Below are positions 5,906-6,938 of a DNA stretch of 6,938 bases, one piece after another (position 1 is the first letter of the stretch; the number at the start of each line of letters is the position of its first letter). Source of the DNA: CALDTK01 sp041744755 (GTDB lineage: Bacteria; Bacteroidota; Bacteroidia; Chitinophagales; Saprospiraceae). The position numbers and the translations under genes are program-made. The stretch is taken from contig JBGTKC010000255.1 of NCBI GenBank assembly GCA_041744755.1, forward strand, positions 1 through 6,938, read 5' to 3'. The notes below the pieces were generated by a model. That model was given only the letters and a program-made list of their open reading frames with translations, searched no databases and had not been told where the DNA came from.

Positions 5906-6469
5906 ATGGCCGACCTCCTCGAACAACTCCGCACTGGCACGCGCCCCCTACACGACCGACTGGACGGGGCGGCGCTGTCTGCCCGGGTTATGGACGGCAC
6001 GCTGAGCGCGGAGGACTACCGTAGGCTGATTGACTGGCAGTTGCACGCGCACCTCGTGACTGAGCACGGGCTACTCGGATTTGCCTGGCCCGGCGATTAT
6101 CGGTACGTGTCTCGGCTGCCAGCGCTGCTTGCGGAGATGACGCACCTAGGGCTGTCGATGCCCAACGTTGAGCCGCTGGCCGTGCCTCGTTCGATGGCAG
6201 AAGCCACGGGCCGTGCTTACGTTTGGAGCGTTCTTCGCTCGGTGGGCGACATGATCTTGGGGCACTTGCGTGGAAATGTTGCCCTGCGGGACTGCGGGCC
6301 TTTCCCCTTTTATGATTTCCAGCGGCGGGAGGGCTTAGCGCAGTGGCGGAAGTTTGTGGCTTTCGCCAAAACTTTGGATATGGATGCCGGGGCGCAGGAG
6401 ACCTGTGTGGCAGCAGCAAAGGAGGTCTTCGGAGTCTTCGCCTCGGTGGGAGAACGGAGTTTGGATTAA
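5906..6469 (+). CDS. bphO: Biliverdin-producing heme oxygenase with scrambled distal helix
   Basis: A 187-residue HemO/BphO-family protein, normal length, starting at ATG 5906. Heme oxygenase opens heme to biliverdin, iron and CO; beside bphP it would supply the chromophore. The N-terminus LRTGTRPLHDRLD carries His16, the expected proximal heme ligand. It is followed by DGTLSAEDYRRLIDWQLHAH and RLPALLAEMTHLG, both typical. The distal-helix signature, usually YVLEGSxLGGxxI, reads here YVWSVLRSVGDMI (residues 105-117), losing the glycines that line the heme. In the neighbouring frame bases 6223-6249 read LERSSLGGR, nearly the missing signature. So a lost T near 6223 and a gained base near 6250 have shifted nine codons and then restored the frame. 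The product is full length but probably cannot bind heme normally, unless these are sequencing errors. No clear ribosome site; inverted repeats lie 30-110 bases upstream. Confidence 0.85.
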   Translation: MADLLEQLRTGTRPLHDRLDGAALSARVMDGTLSAEDYRRLIDWQLHAHLVTEHGLLGFAWPGDYRYVSRLPALLAEMTHLGLSMPNVEPLAVPRSMAEATGRAYVWSVLRSVGDMILGHLRGNVALRDCGPFPFYDFQRREGLAQWRKFVAFAKTLDMDAGAQETCVAAAKEVFGVFASVGERSLD

Positions 6470-6487
6470 ACAGTCTGCCGACGAATC

Positions 6488-6666
6488 CAGGGTCGCCCGG
6501 CCCGGTTCGGGTCGCTATCGCTTCCCCTCGCCAGACTGGCCTCGCTCATGGCGGACCTACCGGCCCGCTGGGGAGGTCGCCATACGCATCAGTGGGCCGG
6601 TAGGTCCACCATTCGCGAGGCCAGTCCACACGCCGAGGCCGCAGGCCGACAGCGGGCGGGCTGGGC
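6488..6666 (+). repeat. Long-hairpin REP/MITE-like repeat, copy B
   Basis: Second copy of the element at 1383-1599, about 5.1 kb away and in the same orientation. The hairpin arms are longer here: 6535-6570 against 6590-6625 match at 32 of 36 positions around a 19-base loop. The loop sequence is unrelated to that of copy A, while arms and right half are almost identical. The left end (GCCCGGCCCG) and right end (CGGGCTGGGC) form an imperfect terminal inverted repeat with one mismatch in ten. It begins 18 bases after the bphO stop and ends 57 bases before the ATG at 6724, so it could also act as a bphO transcript terminator or as a boundary. No open frame in it looks like protein. Confidence 0.8.
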
Positions 6667-6723
6667 CATCTCCAGCAATTCTGCTTTCGTAACTTCAGTC
6701 CTTCCCCAGTCTACCTTCCCCCC

Positions 6724-6938
6724 ATGCCCCTAGCCTGGTCCGAGATCCGCTCCCGCGCCTTTGCCTTCTCGCGCGAGTACGCCGATGCCGTCAAGGAGAA
6801 CGCCGAGTCGCAGTCGTTTTGGAATGCCTTCTTTCACGTTTTTGGACTGAATCGCCGCCGTGTGGCGTCCTTCGAGAAGGCAGTGGACAAGTTGGTCGGC
6901 GCGAGCGGTCGCATCGACTGCTTCTGGCCGGGCGTGCT
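6724..6938 (+). CDS. MmeI-like class I DNA methyltransferase, N-terminus (cut by window end)
   Basis: The first 71 residues from ATG 6724 match the N-terminal domain of MmeI-like/YeeA-like type IIL restriction-methyltransferases (MmeI_N region): a helix with LAWSEIRSRAFAFSREY, then ESQSFWNAFFHVFGLNRRRV, ASFEKAV and GRIDCFWPGVL. In this family the Asp in GRID (Asp65) is the first metal-binding residue of a PD-(D/E)xK nuclease, and the E-x-K pair normally follows within about 10-15 residues, just outside the window. Full-length members are near 900 residues and join nuclease, N6-adenine methyltransferase and target-recognition domains. Such genes protect against foreign DNA or act as solitary methylases. 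Bases in view show no damage. The start is preceded by a C-rich strip without a ribosome site. A fragment of the same family sits at 2270-2572, suggesting duplication or repeated acquisition in this region. Confidence 0.85.
   Translation, partial: MPLAWSEIRSRAFAFSREYADAVKENAESQSFWNAFFHVFGLNRRRVASFEKAVDKLVGASGRIDCFWPGV

Noticed and set aside
5988..6419. 143-codon minus-strand open frame opposite bphO
   Set aside because: Low-complexity Arg/Ala/Ser/Pro composition typical of an antisense shadow; bphO explains the bases.
1..6938. CRISPR arrays, tRNA or rRNA genes
   Set aside because: No regularly spaced short repeats, no cloverleaf and no rRNA-like sequence were found on reading both strands.

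Overview
The window is GC-rich (AT-rich only in a few intergenic stretches), with strong G/C bias at third codon positions and no convincing Shine-Dalgarno sites. The protein families (a DUF6503-like fragment, a J-domain protein with a KKRGKNY coiled-coil arm, an MmeI-like DNA methyltransferase, a phytochrome/Rcp1-type regulator/heme oxygenase cluster) suggest a bacterium of the Bacteroidota/Rhodothermota group. This assignment is inference; there is no rRNA or other marker.

Left part (1-2830) is a gene graveyard. It holds an unrecognised coding fragment with an in-frame TAG, a DUF6503-like remnant, one apparently intact minus-strand J-domain gene, and a long-hairpin repeat (copy A). Just downstream of copy A is a broken IS200/REP-associated tyrosine transposase (RAYT-like) with two premature stops. 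A central fragment of an MmeI-like DNA methyltransferase follows, joined to the decayed C-terminal end of an unrecognised minus-strand gene.

Middle part (2897-6469) is a light-sensing cluster on the plus strand: a full-length bacteriophytochrome histidine kinase (bphP), a single-domain response regulator broken by one extra base, and a biliverdin-producing heme oxygenase (bphO). Biologically the heme oxygenase would make the biliverdin chromophore, the phytochrome would sense red/far-red light, and the regulator would take the phosphate. However the regulator is frameshifted, and the heme oxygenase carries what looks like a compensated -1/+1 frameshift exactly across its distal-helix LEGSxLGG signature, so the pathway may be decaying (or the sequence contains indel errors). 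Overlapping inverted repeats lie between the regulator and bphO.

Right part (6488-6938) has a second copy (B) of the long-hairpin repeat, followed 57 bases later by the start of an MmeI-like class I DNA methyltransferase cut by the window end. It belongs to the same family as the fragment at about 2290-2536. The most notable unexplained item is the repeat family: two copies with about 97% identical right halves, 26-36 base hairpin arms, unrelated loops, and a RAYT-like transposase remnant next to one of them.
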